Shown one piece after another: positions 15,270-24,681 of a DNA stretch of 64,000 bases. Positions within the stretch are counted from its first letter, which is position 1. Each line of letters starts with the position of its first letter. The notes beneath the pieces are model-generated. The model was given only the letters and a program-made list of their open reading frames with translations, searched no databases and was not told the origin of the DNA. This stretch comes from Phyllobacterium bourgognense (GTDB taxonomy: Bacteria > Pseudomonadota > Alphaproteobacteria > Rhizobiales > Rhizobiaceae). The translations under genes and the position numbers were made by a program. Where the stretch lies: contig NZ_QPJM01000003.1 of NCBI RefSeq assembly GCF_003337575.1, positions 248,001 to 312,000 of the forward strand, read 5' to 3'.

Positions 15270-16017
15270 TAATAGCCGCGCCTCATCTTCGGCGCCTCCT
15301 ACCAAGAAAAAGCGTGCTGTTCGCATAACCAAAAAGGAAGCGCTCAACCGCATTGACGACATGACTCAGCGTCTCGAGGACGATGTTAAAGCAGCACTTT
15401 GGATTGAAGCCGCAATGGAGGCTGCGAACGCGTTTGTAGTGAGTGACAAAGACAGACATTATCATGGCGCAGAGACATACAATGCGGTTGCTCAAAGTAT
15501 GATGCTCACCTTCGCAATCACAGTCGCCAGACTATTCGACCAAGGGGTAAAAAATAGGCACCCTAATAAGCGGGACGTATCATCGCTGCCACTATTCGTT
15601 CGACTTTTACGCCAGAAGCGATGCAGGAACGCTCTTATCGAACGAGCACGCCATTGGTCTCCAGCGCAGCTAGGCCGGGGAGCGATAAATGCGCGCGATT
15701 GTGAGAATGCTATAGATCGTGCGATTGGGGCCTATCACTCATTGTCAACCACGGGACATGGACGACACGCGGTCGCTCGCCTGAAACAGTTCCGTGACTA
15801 TCGGGTAGCGCATACGCTCATGAAAGCTCCGGCCCGCAAGCACCCTACATACAACAGCCTTTTCCTACTGGTTGATACTGCTCGAAACGTGATGCAAGCG
15901 GCAATCCTTGCCGTGAAGGGTCACGATCCAATGCTAGAATATTTCGAGCAAGACCATTCGAAAGAGGCAAAAAAGTTCTGGGAGACTGCTTTGAAAGGCG
16001 CAACGATTACCGACTGA
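15244..16017 (+). CDS. AbiU2-like HEPN protein (accessory operon gene 5)
   Basis: A 257-aa protein from GTG at 15244, with CAGGA six bases upstream, nested in the end of the 40-aa gene. After a basic Ser/Pro/Lys-rich start (1-35) it is all helical. It shows 'VSDKDRHYHGAETYNAVAQ' (66-84), 'ITVARLFDQ' and 'DVSSLPLFVRLL', the pattern of the AbiU2 HEPN domain. The segment 'FRDYRVAH' gives R184-x5-H190, the HEPN ribonuclease motif. Proteins with this domain include abortive-infection effectors that cut RNA. By position it is the likely effector of the operon; targets and control are unknown. Confidence 0.72.
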   Translation: MISPTRRSNNSRASSSAPPTKKKRAVRITKKEALNRIDDMTQRLEDDVKAALWIEAAMEAANAFVVSDKDRHYHGAETYNAVAQSMMLTFAITVARLFDQGVKNRHPNKRDVSSLPLFVRLLRQKRCRNALIERARHWSPAQLGRGAINARDCENAIDRAIGAYHSLSTTGHGRHAVARLKQFRDYRVAHTLMKAPARKHPTYNSLFLLVDTARNVMQAAILAVKGHDPMLEYFEQDHSKEAKKFWETALKGATITD

Positions 16018-16116
16018 CCGGCGCGAAGGTCATCATGCTACACTTGGAACGCACACAAAACTGCTACACAGCAGGGCAGGGCAGTCAACATAAGTTATTG
16101 ATTTTATTTTGAAAAA

Positions 16117-16192
<76 letters not shown>

Positions 16193-16314
16193 TTCACAAG
16201 GGTGCGTTCCGGAGCGTTTATGCGTTTCCGCCGATATTGGCAAGAGGGGATGCGACACTTTTATGATTTGTCGGATGAGTTTTTAACAATCGCATCTTTC
16301 CTCTCCAGTTGTGC

Positions 16315-16343
16315 TTGACACACCCCCGCGAACCCCTTAAACG
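16315..16343 (+). promoter_or_regulatory. Candidate promoter of tRNA-Asp
   Basis: TTGACA at 16315-16320, 17 bases, then TAAACG at 16338-16343. The -35 is a perfect match and the -10 is weak. The tRNA starts 39 bases later, and a small dyad CCGTAC-AAATA-GTACGG lies in the leader. Confidence 0.5.
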
Positions 16344-16381
16344 ACCGCTCACGCCGTACAAATAGTACGGTACGAAAGTGC

Positions 16382-16458
16382 GCGGGTGTAGCTCAGTTGG
16401 TTAGAGTGCCGGCCTGTCACGCCGGAGGTCGCGGGTTCGAGCCCCGTCACTCGCGCCA
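16382..16458 (+). tRNA. tRNA-Asp (anticodon GTC)
   Basis: Begins GCGGGTGTAGCTCAGTTGGT and ends CACTCGC, G, CCA. The acceptor stem pairs with one G-T. The anticodon arm reads GCCGG-CCTGTCAC-GCCGG, giving GTC. The T arm is CGGGG-like with TTCGAGC. CCA is encoded. Confidence 0.97.
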
Positions 16459-16507
16459 CTTTTCCCTCAGTGATTTCAAGTAGATAATTCCCTTAGGGAA
16501 CCGCTGA

Positions 16508-17635
16508 CTATTGCAGCCCAAACACCGTGCATGGAGCAGCGATGCCGCGCAGCCTGTGCTCGCCGAGCGGGGTCAGTAGCTGCGTCGTTTCCGCCGCAAA
16601 GGTCCCGGAGATCAATACCGTGCGGCTGAGCGGCCGGCACAGGCCTTCCAGTCGGCTCACCAAGTTCACGGCAGGGCCGATTGCTGTGAAATCCAGCCTG
16701 TCGGCAGTGCCAATATTGCCCCAAAGCATCTGGCCGAGATGCAGTGCCGTGCCGAACGATAAAAGCGGCATGCCTTGCGCAGCGCGGGCGCGATTGAGGT
16801 GGTCCATCCCGGCGCAGGCAGCGGCGACTGCGCGCAATGCCGCGTCGCATGCAGCAGGAGCGTCGCGCTCGCCGATCGGGAAGATCGCCAGCACGCCGTC
16901 GCCAATGAATTTTAATACTTCACCACCGAAGGCATGGACGGCACCGGCGATGCGGTCGAACCAGGCGTCGAGGGCGGCGATCACTTCCTTCGCATCGGCC
17001 GACTCCGACAATTCGGTGAAACCCCGGAGGTCGGCATACAACAGAGCGGCCCGTATAGTCTCACCGGGCTCGCGCTGCAAACGGCCCGCCAGCACCTGCG
17101 CCGCGCTGCGCCGGCCGAGATAGGTCGTCAGCAGTGCGGCCAAGGTCGAACGTGCGGCCAGCAAGGCAAGCGGTGCAGCGGCAAACCGCGCTACCTGGTG
17201 CAGCAACTCCGATTCGGATTGGCTGAATGGCCGGCTGCCAGTCCAGGCAAGCACCGCGCCGTCAGATGGGCCGCCGGAAAAATCCTCCTGTATGGTACCG
17301 GTGCCGATGCCAGCCAGCCAGTTGCGAGCGACATGGGTGTGCTCGAGATCGACAGGTCTGGCCAAAGCTAGAGCTTCTATCACCCTTCCTGTATCGGCGC
17401 GCCACAGCCAGGTGCGTCGCTCGATGACCGGGTGCGGTGCGGCTTGGGTGAGCGCGCCGCCAGACAGCGGCACACCGTCCGCTATGAGTCGCACTGCGAG
17501 CGTGGCCAGGAAGACGTCGCCGTCTGGCATGTCAAGCGCTTTGTCAACCAGAAAGGAGAGAGCGGACGGCAGCTGCATAGTGCAATCATGCAGCCATATC
17601 AGGTACCTGTCACGAGCTTTTGTTTCTTGCGCCAA
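16508..17635 (-). CDS. Class III adenylate/guanylate cyclase
   Basis: A 375-aa soluble protein. Residues 1-175 form a poorly conserved N-terminal region, perhaps a GAF-like sensor. The cyclase catalytic domain covers about 185-370: 'LLYADLRGFTELSE' has the first metal Asp, 'LKFIGDGVLAIFP' the second, and 'DFTAIGPAVNLVSRLEG' the transition-state Asn/Arg region. It would make cAMP (cGMP less likely) in the cytoplasm. The start at 17635 is TTG with a poorly placed GAGG; an internal ATG at 17578 is an alternative. It converges with tRNA-Asp and diverges from the SRPBCC gene. Confidence 0.88.
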   Translation of the reverse strand: MAQETKARDRYLIWLHDCTMQLPSALSFLVDKALDMPDGDVFLATLAVRLIADGVPLSGGALTQAAPHPVIERRTWLWRADTGRVIEALALARPVDLEHTHVARNWLAGIGTGTIQEDFSGGPSDGAVLAWTGSRPFSQSESELLHQVARFAAAPLALLAARSTLAALLTTYLGRRSAAQVLAGRLQREPGETIRAALLYADLRGFTELSESADAKEVIAALDAWFDRIAGAVHAFGGEVLKFIGDGVLAIFPIGERDAPAACDAALRAVAAACAGMDHLNRARAAQGMPLLSFGTALHLGQMLWGNIGTADRLDFTAIGPAVNLVSRLEGLCRPLSRTVLISGTFAAETTQLLTPLGEHRLRGIAAPCTVFGLQ

Positions 17636-17699
17636 ACCTCGATTGGCTTAAATTGCACCAAAGCTGGAATGATATCGAGCCGCGCGGGAGGAATCGCCG

Positions 17700-18137
17700 A
17701 TGACCGAGACGTTTCACAGTGAGATTGAAATTGCAGCCCCACAAGCGACAGTCTTCGCTTTCCTCACCGATCCCGACAAGATTATACGCTGGATGGGCAC
17801 GAGGGCGACGGTCGAGCCTCATCCCGGCGGCATTTATCTCCTCAGCATGAACGAGACCCACAGTGCCCGCGGCCACTTCACGGAAGTGATTCCGGTTCAT
17901 CGTCTGGCCTATAGCTTCGGCTGGGAGGACCACGAGAATGTGCCGCCGGGTTCGGGCCTGATCGAGATCGACCTCGTCGAGAAGGATGGGGGCACGCTCG
18001 TGCGCTTCACCCATGGCGGACTGCCCGACGAGAAGGAACGTGCCAGCCATGAAAAGGGCTGGAACCATTATTTGCGCAGATTGGCCGTAGCAGCGGCTGG
18101 CGGCGACCCAGGACCGGATACATCTCCGGAGGCATGA
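17700..18137 (+). CDS. SRPBCC / AHSA1-like domain protein
   Basis: A 145-aa single-domain protein of the START-like SRPBCC superfamily, nearest the bacterial 'activator of Hsp90 ATPase 1-like' group. It shows 'IEIAAPQATVFAFLTDPDKI' at the N-terminus, then 'WMGTRATVEPHPGGIY', 'GHFTEVIPVHRLAYSFGWE', and 'VRFTHGGLP' and 'KGWNHYLRRL' near the end. These proteins bind small hydrophobic ligands; despite the family name an Hsp90 role is unlikely in bacteria. It has its own GGAGGAAT Shine-Dalgarno sequence and lies divergent from the cyclase. Confidence 0.85.
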   Translation: MTETFHSEIEIAAPQATVFAFLTDPDKIIRWMGTRATVEPHPGGIYLLSMNETHSARGHFTEVIPVHRLAYSFGWEDHENVPPGSGLIEIDLVEKDGGTLVRFTHGGLPDEKERASHEKGWNHYLRRLAVAAAGGDPGPDTSPEA

Positions 18138-18287
18138 GGTCCGGTCAGATGGAGGGTGGTCAAAGAAGCTCCGATCATTCTGGCCGTCTCTCCGCCGATG
18201 ATGGTTTTTTCCATGTAATTGCCATGCAGTGATATTATATGCCCCAGACGCACTTGCGAGCTCGGCCTGACTGAAAGGGAGCGATCA

Positions 18288-18674
18288 ATGGCAACAACGA
18301 CTACGGTACGACATGCGGTGTTTGGAATCGGCGTGTTTGTCGCCCTTTCCGGCGTTGCTCACGCTGGAAGTTACGCTGAAATCCTGTTTAAGGAAAAGTT
18401 CGAAGTCCACATCCGGGAGATGGTTGCAGACGGTATCACTCGTAGGAATGCCGACTACATCGCTTATGCTGCCCTGGCTCGTGGTTCGTACGAAATGTGC
18501 GGCGATCACCTATTTCCGAAGAGTCTGGTATATAGCAGCTATCGGCAATCGCTCGAAGAGACATCACTGCCGCAGAGAGTAGTTGATCGGCACATCCGCG
18601 CTTTTGAAGGTATCATGAATGCAGAGTTGCAGGATAAGCGCGTACTCATGGAATATTGCGGATCAAAGCCATAG
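18288..18674 (+). CDS. Small secreted hypothetical protein
   Basis: A 128-aa protein. ATG at 18288 has AGGGAGCG upstream and is preferred to 18219, because it places a signal peptide at the N-terminus: a hydrophobic core 'AVFGIGVFVALSG' followed by 'VAHA|GS' as a signal peptidase I site near residue 27. The mature part has two cysteines ('YEMCGDHLF', 'LMEYCGS') that could form a disulfide. Probably periplasmic. No family recognised. Confidence 0.7.
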   Translation: MATTTTVRHAVFGIGVFVALSGVAHAGSYAEILFKEKFEVHIREMVADGITRRNADYIAYAALARGSYEMCGDHLFPKSLVYSSYRQSLEETSLPQRVVDRHIRAFEGIMNAELQDKRVLMEYCGSKP

Positions 18675-18741
18675 ATCGCGGCGCTTTTGCGCGCTATTGC
18701 GGTACCATTCCTCGAGGGAACTACGGCTTTTCCGTAACGGT

Positions 18742-18852
18742 TCAACTTTTGCCGTTTTTACCGGACAGGGAATTGCCGTATGTGCTCGCGAGATAGAGCA
18801 ACGCGTACGTCAGACAGAACGACACTAGGCATGGTAGCAAGTAGCGGGTCAT
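18742..18852 (-). CDS. Possible 36-aa membrane peptide
   Basis: A minus-strand frame starting ATG at 18852 with AGGTG four bases upstream. The product is a single hydrophobic helix, 'YLLPCLVSFCLTYALLYLA', followed by a short polar tail. It lies in the otherwise empty 18675-19046 stretch, in which I see no other gene or clear terminator. Support is weak: size, helix and a marginal ribosome binding site only. Confidence 0.25.
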   Translation of the reverse strand: MTRYLLPCLVSFCLTYALLYLASTYGNSLSGKNGKS

Positions 18853-19046
18853 GGAGCACCTGGCTGTTAGATTAACATGAGTGTCCATCTGAAGAATGAG
18901 GATTTTGCTAAGATCAAAACTAAAACGCATTTCATATCCGATCAGCGAGAACCCGCGTAAATGCATTGCTGCGTTGCACAAAAATCATTTGTGAAGCATT
19001 TCAACTGTATGCAGCATCGTCCTTCCTCCAGACGCGCGGTCGCCTC

Positions 19047-20258
19047 ATGCCCTTACCGATTCTTGCCCTTGCCATAGCTTCGTTCTGCATTGGCACAACC
19101 GAGTTCGTGATCATGGGTTTGCTACCGGAAGTAGCGGCCGATCTCGGCGTGTCCATTCCAAGTGCAGGCCTCCTGGTTACCGGATACGCGCTCGGCGTTG
19201 TCATCGGAGCCCCGATCATCGCGATCGCCACAGCATCGCTGCCGCGTAAGTCAGTGCTGATCGGATTGGCGATGCTGTTTGTCGTCGGCAATCTCTTCTG
19301 TGCGATTGCACCCAACTACTGGATGCTCATGGTTGCACGAGTGGTAACTGCGTTTGGTCATGGTGCCTTTTTCGGAATTGGTTCAGTGGTGGCCGCGAAT
19401 CTTGTTCCCCGCCATAAGCGGGCCAGCGCTATCGCATTGATGTTTGCAGGCTTGACGCTTGCCAATATTCTCGGCGTGCCGGCAGGAACTGCGCTCGGGG
19501 AGATCTATGGTTGGCGTGCAACTTTCTACGCGGTAGTTGCGATCGGTATTGCTGCCGTAATAGCTATCGTTTTGCTTGTCCCCGCAACCAAGGAAGAACA
19601 GAAGGGCGGGGGCTTCAGAAGTGAAATCAAGGTGCTTGGGAAATTGCAGGTCTGGCTGGCCATGCTTATCTCGGCATTGGCATCCGCCGGCCTTTTTGCC
19701 GTGTTCACCTACATAAAGCCAATCCTGACTGACGTCTCAGGCATTTCGACATCGGCGGTCACGTGGGTGCTCTTGCTCTTTGGCGCAGGTATGACGGTTG
19801 GCAACATCATCGGTGGAAAACTTGCTGATTGGAAACTTATGCCGACTGTAATTGGCACGCTCGTCGCGCTCATGTTCATCCACGCAATTTTTGCCGAAGT
19901 CAGCGGGAATGCCGTTGCTGCAATCGTTGTTGTATTCGTTTGGGGTGTCTTGACCTTTGTCATCGTTCCGCCGCTGCAAATGCGGGTGGTCGAGACGGCT
20001 GAAGAGGCGCCAAATCTGGCGGCAACGCTCAATCAGGGAGCGTTCAACGTTGGCAATGCGTCCGGCGCATGGATTGGCGGGGCGGCGCTGACTTGGGGGG
20101 TGTCTTACCAGAACCTGCCTTTTGTTGGATCGGCGCTCGCCGTGATTGCCGTTCTGGTTGCTGTTGGCTCATGGGTTTTGGACCGCAGGGCGGGGCAAGC
20201 CAGGCTCGCCTTCGACGAAGGGGAAAGGCTCAGCCTCGAGCCGCTCGCTGGCCTTTAA
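19047..20258 (+). CDS. MFS transporter, DHA1 family (sugar efflux/YdhP-like)
   Basis: A 403-aa inner membrane protein with 12 predicted helices. ATG at 19047 (MPLPILALAIASFCIGTTEF) is the usual start for the family; a longer frame from 18966 is not supported. 'FVIMGLLPEVAADLGVSIPS' and 'GYALGVVIGAP' near the N-terminus are typical of the AraJ/SotB/YdhP drug and sugar efflux branch, and 'RVVTAFGHGAFFGIG' is the motif in helix 4-5. Substrate unknown. It stands alone ahead of the nuo operon. Confidence 0.85.
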   Translation: MPLPILALAIASFCIGTTEFVIMGLLPEVAADLGVSIPSAGLLVTGYALGVVIGAPIIAIATASLPRKSVLIGLAMLFVVGNLFCAIAPNYWMLMVARVVTAFGHGAFFGIGSVVAANLVPRHKRASAIALMFAGLTLANILGVPAGTALGEIYGWRATFYAVVAIGIAAVIAIVLLVPATKEEQKGGGFRSEIKVLGKLQVWLAMLISALASAGLFAVFTYIKPILTDVSGISTSAVTWVLLLFGAGMTVGNIIGGKLADWKLMPTVIGTLVALMFIHAIFAEVSGNAVAAIVVVFVWGVLTFVIVPPLQMRVVETAEEAPNLAATLNQGAFNVGNASGAWIGGAALTWGVSYQNLPFVGSALAVIAVLVAVGSWVLDRRAGQARLAFDEGERLSLEPLAGL

Positions 20259-20664
20259 TGCGATGGCATTGCTCAGCCAAAACGAATGGCGCTGAAGATG
20301 CGCAATTCATCCCCTAAATCGTTTGTAGGACCGAATGTCGCAGTCACAGGCGCGTGTTGAAGGTCGCTCGATGGCTGCTCCAGATTAATATCGTTCTAAA
20401 GAGCAAATCGACGCGATTTTGAAGCGTAATATGGGAAAAACGCCATATTTTGGCGATTTGCAGACAAATCAGGTAGCCCGTGAAGTCAACATATGGACGT
20501 TGTTACGATTTTTGTTGCACTTGCGCGCATGACGCTAACGCGCTAACCCTCGGCCTGTCGCACCCTCTTCAAGAATGGTGTGATCTGTCGCGTATTTGTG
20601 GCAGTCATGTGCATAACATGGCATTCTTGTCAGCCTGAGTTCACAAGGCGGAAAAAGACGGATC
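20259..20664. promoter_or_regulatory. Leader region of the nuo operon
   Basis: A non-coding stretch of about 400 bases before nuoA. It is AT-richer than the flanks and must contain the complex I promoter, but no convincing -35/-10 pair could be chosen. A short perfect dyad CGCCA-TATTT-TGGCG lies at 20441-20455. No open frame with family features is seen. Confidence 0.4.
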
Positions 20665-21030
20665 ATGAACGAGTTGTTGAGTTCCTACCTGCCCATCGTT
20701 ATCTTTATCGGGGTAGCGCTGGTAATCGGTCTGGCACTGTTGGTTGCGCCTTTTCTGGTCGCATATAGTGCACCGGACCCTGAGAAATTGTCGGCCTATG
20801 AGTGCGGCTTCAACGCCTTCGACGACGCTCGTATGAAATTCGACGTACGCTTTTATCTCGTTTCGATCCTGTTCATTATCTTCGACCTGGAAGTGGCCTT
20901 TCTTTTCCCGTGGGCAATCTCTTTTGGCAAGATTGGCTGGTTCGGCTTCTGGTCGATGATGGCCTTCTTAGGCGTTCTGACGATCGGCTTTATTTATGAG
21001 TGGAAAAAGGGAGCGCTGGAATGGGATTGA
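20665..21030 (+). CDS. nuoA: NADH-quinone oxidoreductase subunit A
   Basis: A 121-aa membrane subunit of complex I with three transmembrane helices (about 8-32, 62-84 and 90-112). '[20 protein letters not shown]' is the conserved loop of the ND3 family, including the cysteine that shifts in the active/deactive transition of complex I. '[15 protein letters not shown]' is helix 2. First gene of the operon; its end overlaps nuoB by ten bases. Confidence 0.98.
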   Translation: MNELLSSYLPIVIFIGVALVIGLALLVAPFLVAYSAPDPEKLSAYECGFNAFDDARMKFDVRFYLVSILFIIFDLEVAFLFPWAISFGKIGWFGFWSMMAFLGVLTIGFIYEWKKGALEWD

Positions 21031-21602
21031 CCGACAGCAACACTACCCTCGTAGCACCACAACCAAAGGGTATTCTTGATCCGAACACCGGCAAGCCCGT
21101 CGGCTCCGACGATGCCTTCTTCGGCGAGATCAACAATGAGCTCGCCGACAAGGGATTTCTCGTCACCTCGGCCGATGCACTGGTTACCTGGGCGCGAACC
21201 GGGTCGCTGATGTGGATGACTTTCGGCCTCGCATGCTGCGCGGTTGAAATGATGCATACTTCCATGCCGCGCTATGATGGCGAACGCTTTGGCTTTGCCC
21301 CGCGCGCTTCACCGCGGCAATCGGACGTGATGATCGTTGCCGGCACGCTGACCAACAAGATGGCGCCAGCTTTGCGCAAGGTCTATGACCAGATGCCCGA
21401 GCCGCGCTATGTCATCTCTATGGGTTCCTGCGCCAACGGCGGTGGTTACTATCACTATTCTTACTCCGTGGTTCGGGGCTGCGACCGGGTGGTTCCCGTC
21501 GATATCTATGTTCCGGGTTGCCCGCCAACTGCAGAAGCGCTTTTGTATGGTGTCTTGATGCTGCAGAAGAAAATTCGCCGCACCGGCACGATCGAACGAT
21601 AG
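21021..21602 (+). CDS. nuoB: NADH-quinone oxidoreductase subunit B
   Basis: A 193-aa peripheral-arm subunit that carries the N2 [4Fe-4S] cluster, which passes electrons to quinone. The cluster ligands are visible: C72 and C73 in '[11 protein letters not shown]', C137 in '[10 protein letters not shown]' and C167 in '[11 protein letters not shown]'. ATG at 21021 (MGLTDSN) is chosen over an in-frame upstream ATG inside nuoA. Translation is coupled to nuoA by overlap. Confidence 0.98.
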   Translation: MGLTDSNTTLVAPQPKGILDPNTGKPVGSDDAFFGEINNELADKGFLVTSADALVTWARTGSLMWMTFGLACCAVEMMHTSMPRYDGERFGFAPRASPRQSDVMIVAGTLTNKMAPALRKVYDQMPEPRYVISMGSCANGGGYYHYSYSVVRGCDRVVPVDIYVPGCPPTAEALLYGVLMLQKKIRRTGTIER

Positions 21603-21611
21603 GAGAGGGCG

Positions 21612-22220
21612 ATGTTCGAAGAAGCATTGAATGAACTCTCGGTCTATCTCAAGGAAAAGCGGGGTACTGTCCTGAAGTCAGTGCAGTTGGCTTATGGCGA
21701 TCTCGCCATCGAAGTCGAGATCGGTGCGCTACTCGATACGCTGACTTTTCTGCGCGATGATGAGCAGTGCCAGTTCGTCTCTTTGATCGACATCAGTGGC
21801 GTGGACTATCCATCGCGCGCTGAACGCTTCGATGTGGTTTATCATTTGCTGTCACCACGCCGAAATTTGCGCATCCGCGTTAAAGTCGCAACTGATGAAG
21901 ATACGCCCGTGCCATCGGCGACACCGGTCTATCCCGGGGCGGATTGGTATGAGCGAGAGACCTACGATCTTTATGGCGTTCTGTTCTCGGGACATCCTGA
22001 TCTTCGTCGTATCCTCACGGACTATGGTTTCGAAGGCCACCCGCTGCGCAAGGACTTTCCGTTGACCGGTTTCGTCGAGGTTCGCTACGATGATGAGGTC
22101 AAACGCGTGGTTTACGAGCCGGTCGAACTCAGGCAGGAATTCCGCAATTTCGACTTCCAGTCGCCGTGGGAAGGCACAGAGTACGTGCTTCCGGGTGACG
22201 AGAAGGCCAAGGTGAATTGA
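21612..22220 (+). CDS. nuoC: NADH-quinone oxidoreductase subunit C
   Basis: A 202-aa subunit (30-kDa type) of the peripheral arm with no cofactor. Characteristic parts are '[20 protein letters not shown]' and the signature '[20 protein letters not shown]', followed by '[12 protein letters not shown]'. It is separate from nuoD, as in other alphaproteobacteria and unlike the fused NuoCD of enterics. AGGAGAG precedes the ATG. Confidence 0.98.
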   Translation: MFEEALNELSVYLKEKRGTVLKSVQLAYGDLAIEVEIGALLDTLTFLRDDEQCQFVSLIDISGVDYPSRAERFDVVYHLLSPRRNLRIRVKVATDEDTPVPSATPVYPGADWYERETYDLYGVLFSGHPDLRRILTDYGFEGHPLRKDFPLTGFVEVRYDDEVKRVVYEPVELRQEFRNFDFQSPWEGTEYVLPGDEKAKVN

Positions 22221-22257
22221 GCGCGGTGGCAGCAAGCATCACGCCAGGAAGCACACA

Positions 22258-23448
22258 ATGACTGAACATAGCGTCCGTAATTTCAACATCAATTTTGGTC
22301 CGCAGCATCCGGCGGCCCATGGCGTTTTGCGCCTCGTGCTCGAGCTCGATGGTGAAGTGGTCGAGCGCGTTGATCCGCATATCGGTCTTCTGCATCGTGG
22401 CACCGAGAAGTTGATGGAGGCCAAGACGTATTTGCAGGCCGTGCCCTATCTTGACCGTCTCGACTATGTCGCGCCGATGAACCAGGAGCATGCGTATGCG
22501 CTGGCCATCGAACGACTGCTTGAGATCGAGGTCCCAAAGCGCGGGCAATTGATCCGTGTCCTGTTTTCAGAAATTGGGCGGATTCTCTCGCATCTTTTGA
22601 ACGTTACCACGCAGGCGATGGACGTTGGGGCGTTGACGCCCCCACTTTGGGGCTTCGAGGAACGCGAAAAGCTGATGGTGTTCTACGAGCGCGCTTGCGG
22701 TGCTCGCATGCACGCTGCTTATTTTCGTCCTGGCGGCGTGCATCAGGACCTGCCGGACCAGCTGATCGAGGACATCGGCAAATGGTGTGATCCATTCCTG
22801 CAGACAGTCAAGAATCTCGATGATCTGATCACGCCGAACCGTATTTTCAAACAGCGTAACGTCGATATCGGGGTCGTGAAGCTGAAAGATGCGTGGGCCT
22901 GGGGCTTTTCCGGCGTCATGGTTCGCGGTTCGGGTGCAGCGTGGGATTTGCGCAAGTCGCAACCTTACGAGTGCTATTCAGAAATGGAATTCGACATTCC
23001 GATCGGCAAGAATGGCGATTGCTATGATCGCTATCTGATCCGTATGGAAGAGATGCGCCAATCCGTTCGCATCATGCGTCAATGCGTGGAGCAGTTACTG
23101 GGTAAAGAGCGTGTGGGACCGGTCTCAAACACCTCCGCCAAGATCGTGCCGCCAAAGCGCGGCGAGATGAAGCGTTCGATGGAATCCTTGATCCACCATT
23201 TCAAGCTCTACACAGAGGGCTATCGCGTGCCAGCGGGCGAAGTATATGCCGCTGTCGAAGCACCTAAGGGCGAGTTCGGTGTGTTCCTCGTTTCGGATGG
23301 TTCCAACAAGCCCTACCGGGTCAAGTTGCGGGCTCCGGGCTTTGCCCATCTTCAGGCCATGGATTTCATGTGCCGTGGCCACATGCTTGCCGATGTCTCC
23401 GCAGTCCTCGGCTCGCTCGATATCGTATTTGGTGAGGTTGATCGTTAA
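22258..23448 (+). CDS. nuoD: NADH-quinone oxidoreductase subunit D
   Basis: A 396-aa 49-kDa-type subunit that with NuoB forms the quinone-binding site. '[14 protein letters not shown]' contains the conserved quinone-site His, '[14 protein letters not shown]' and '[20 protein letters not shown]' are family signatures, and the protein ends in the usual 'DIVFGEVDR'. The stop overlaps the nuoE start (TAATG). Length is normal. Confidence 0.98.
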   Translation: MTEHSVRNFNINFGPQHPAAHGVLRLVLELDGEVVERVDPHIGLLHRGTEKLMEAKTYLQAVPYLDRLDYVAPMNQEHAYALAIERLLEIEVPKRGQLIRVLFSEIGRILSHLLNVTTQAMDVGALTPPLWGFEEREKLMVFYERACGARMHAAYFRPGGVHQDLPDQLIEDIGKWCDPFLQTVKNLDDLITPNRIFKQRNVDIGVVKLKDAWAWGFSGVMVRGSGAAWDLRKSQPYECYSEMEFDIPIGKNGDCYDRYLIRMEEMRQSVRIMRQCVEQLLGKERVGPVSNTSAKIVPPKRGEMKRSMESLIHHFKLYTEGYRVPAGEVYAAVEAPKGEFGVFLVSDGSNKPYRVKLRAPGFAHLQAMDFMCRGHMLADVSAVLGSLDIVFGEVDR

Positions 23449-24617
23449 TGTCCGTCCGCCGTCTCGCAGAAAATAACGTCCAGCCAGCAGCGTTCGCTTT
23501 CAATCGCGAAAACAGCGCTTGGGCGAAGCTTGCTATCAAGAAGTATCCAAAAGGTCGCGAACAATCTGCTGTTATCCCGCTATTGATGCGTGCACAGGAG
23601 CAGGACGGCTGGGTTACCAAGGCGGCCATTGAACATGTCGCGACCATGCTCGATATGCCCCTGATACGTGTTCTCGAAGTTGCGACCTTCTATACGCAGT
23701 TCCAGTTGAAGCCCGTGGGCAGCCGCGCTCATATCCAGGTATGTGGCACGACGCCATGTATGCTGCGTGGCTCAGAAGATCTGAAAAAGATCTGCCAGCA
23801 CAAAATCCATCATGACCAGTTTCAGCTGAATGAGTCCGGCACCCTGTCCTGGGAAGAAGTCGAATGTCTCGGCGCCTGCGTCAACGCGCCGATGATCATG
23901 GTGTTCAAGGATACTTACGAGGATCTGACACCGGAACGGCTCGAGGAAATCATCGATGCGTTCGATGCCGGCAAGGGCGATTCTATTCCGGTTGGCCCGC
24001 AGATCAAGCGTATTTTCTCCGCACCGCAGACGGGTCTGACTTCGCTGAATAACGATGAAAAACCCAAGCGCGCGAAAGCTGCCAACTCGGACAAGGCTAG
24101 TGTGCCGCCCTCGAATGCCGCTAAACCTGTTACGCATGATGAAGCAACGAATGCAGCGATCAAATCACCTTCCAAGGTGAAGACGACCAAAGGGGCTGAA
24201 GAGGTGACTTCGAAACCAGCAGCTGCTGCGGCACCTGCCGCGCGGACAATCAAAAATCCCCCATTGGCCGAAGGCTCGCTGGGCGAAAAGCCTGCCGTGC
24301 AGACGATCAAGGCTCCAGCGAAGCTGGTTTCGCTCGAAGACAAGGATCGTCCTGTCGGTATCGAAAAGCCGGAAATCGTCGATGATCTCAAGATGATCTC
24401 CGGCGTTGGTCCAAAGCTCGAAATCCTCCTGCACGAGCTAGGCATCTACACGTTCGCGCAAGTTTCGGCGTGGAAGAAGGCCGAGCGCGACTGGGTAGAC
24501 AGCTATATAAAATTCGGTGGCCGTATCGAGCGGGACGACTGGGTCAAGCAAGCCAAGGCCTTGGCCAAAGGCGGCGAAGCCGAGTACATCAAGGTTTTCG
24601 GCAAGAAGCCGAGATAA
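23448..24617 (+). CDS. nuoE: NADH-quinone oxidoreductase subunit E with C-terminal extension
   Basis: A 389-aa subunit, about twice the usual size. Residues 1-200 are the thioredoxin-like 24-kDa domain binding the N1a [2Fe-2S] cluster through C99, C104, C140 and C144 ('CGTTPCMLRG', 'CLGAC'). Residues 200-310 are an Ala/Lys/Pro-rich linker. Residues 320-386 form a helix-hairpin-helix-like module, 'LKMISGVGPKLEILLHELGI' followed by 'RIERDDWVKQAKAL'. The same module ends the 211-aa protein encoded after nuoF. Extended NuoE proteins occur in rhizobia and brucellae; the extension's role is unknown. Confidence 0.97.
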   Translation: MSVRRLAENNVQPAAFAFNRENSAWAKLAIKKYPKGREQSAVIPLLMRAQEQDGWVTKAAIEHVATMLDMPLIRVLEVATFYTQFQLKPVGSRAHIQVCGTTPCMLRGSEDLKKICQHKIHHDQFQLNESGTLSWEEVECLGACVNAPMIMVFKDTYEDLTPERLEEIIDAFDAGKGDSIPVGPQIKRIFSAPQTGLTSLNNDEKPKRAKAANSDKASVPPSNAAKPVTHDEATNAAIKSPSKVKTTKGAEEVTSKPAAAAAPAARTIKNPPLAEGSLGEKPAVQTIKAPAKLVSLEDKDRPVGIEKPEIVDDLKMISGVGPKLEILLHELGIYTFAQVSAWKKAERDWVDSYIKFGGRIERDDWVKQAKALAKGGEAEYIKVFGKKPR

Positions 24618-24681
24618 ATGGATTGGCGGGTGCAGATTTCGCATGCGCAAGATTGGACGAAGAGAGTAGGACCGGTGCGAA

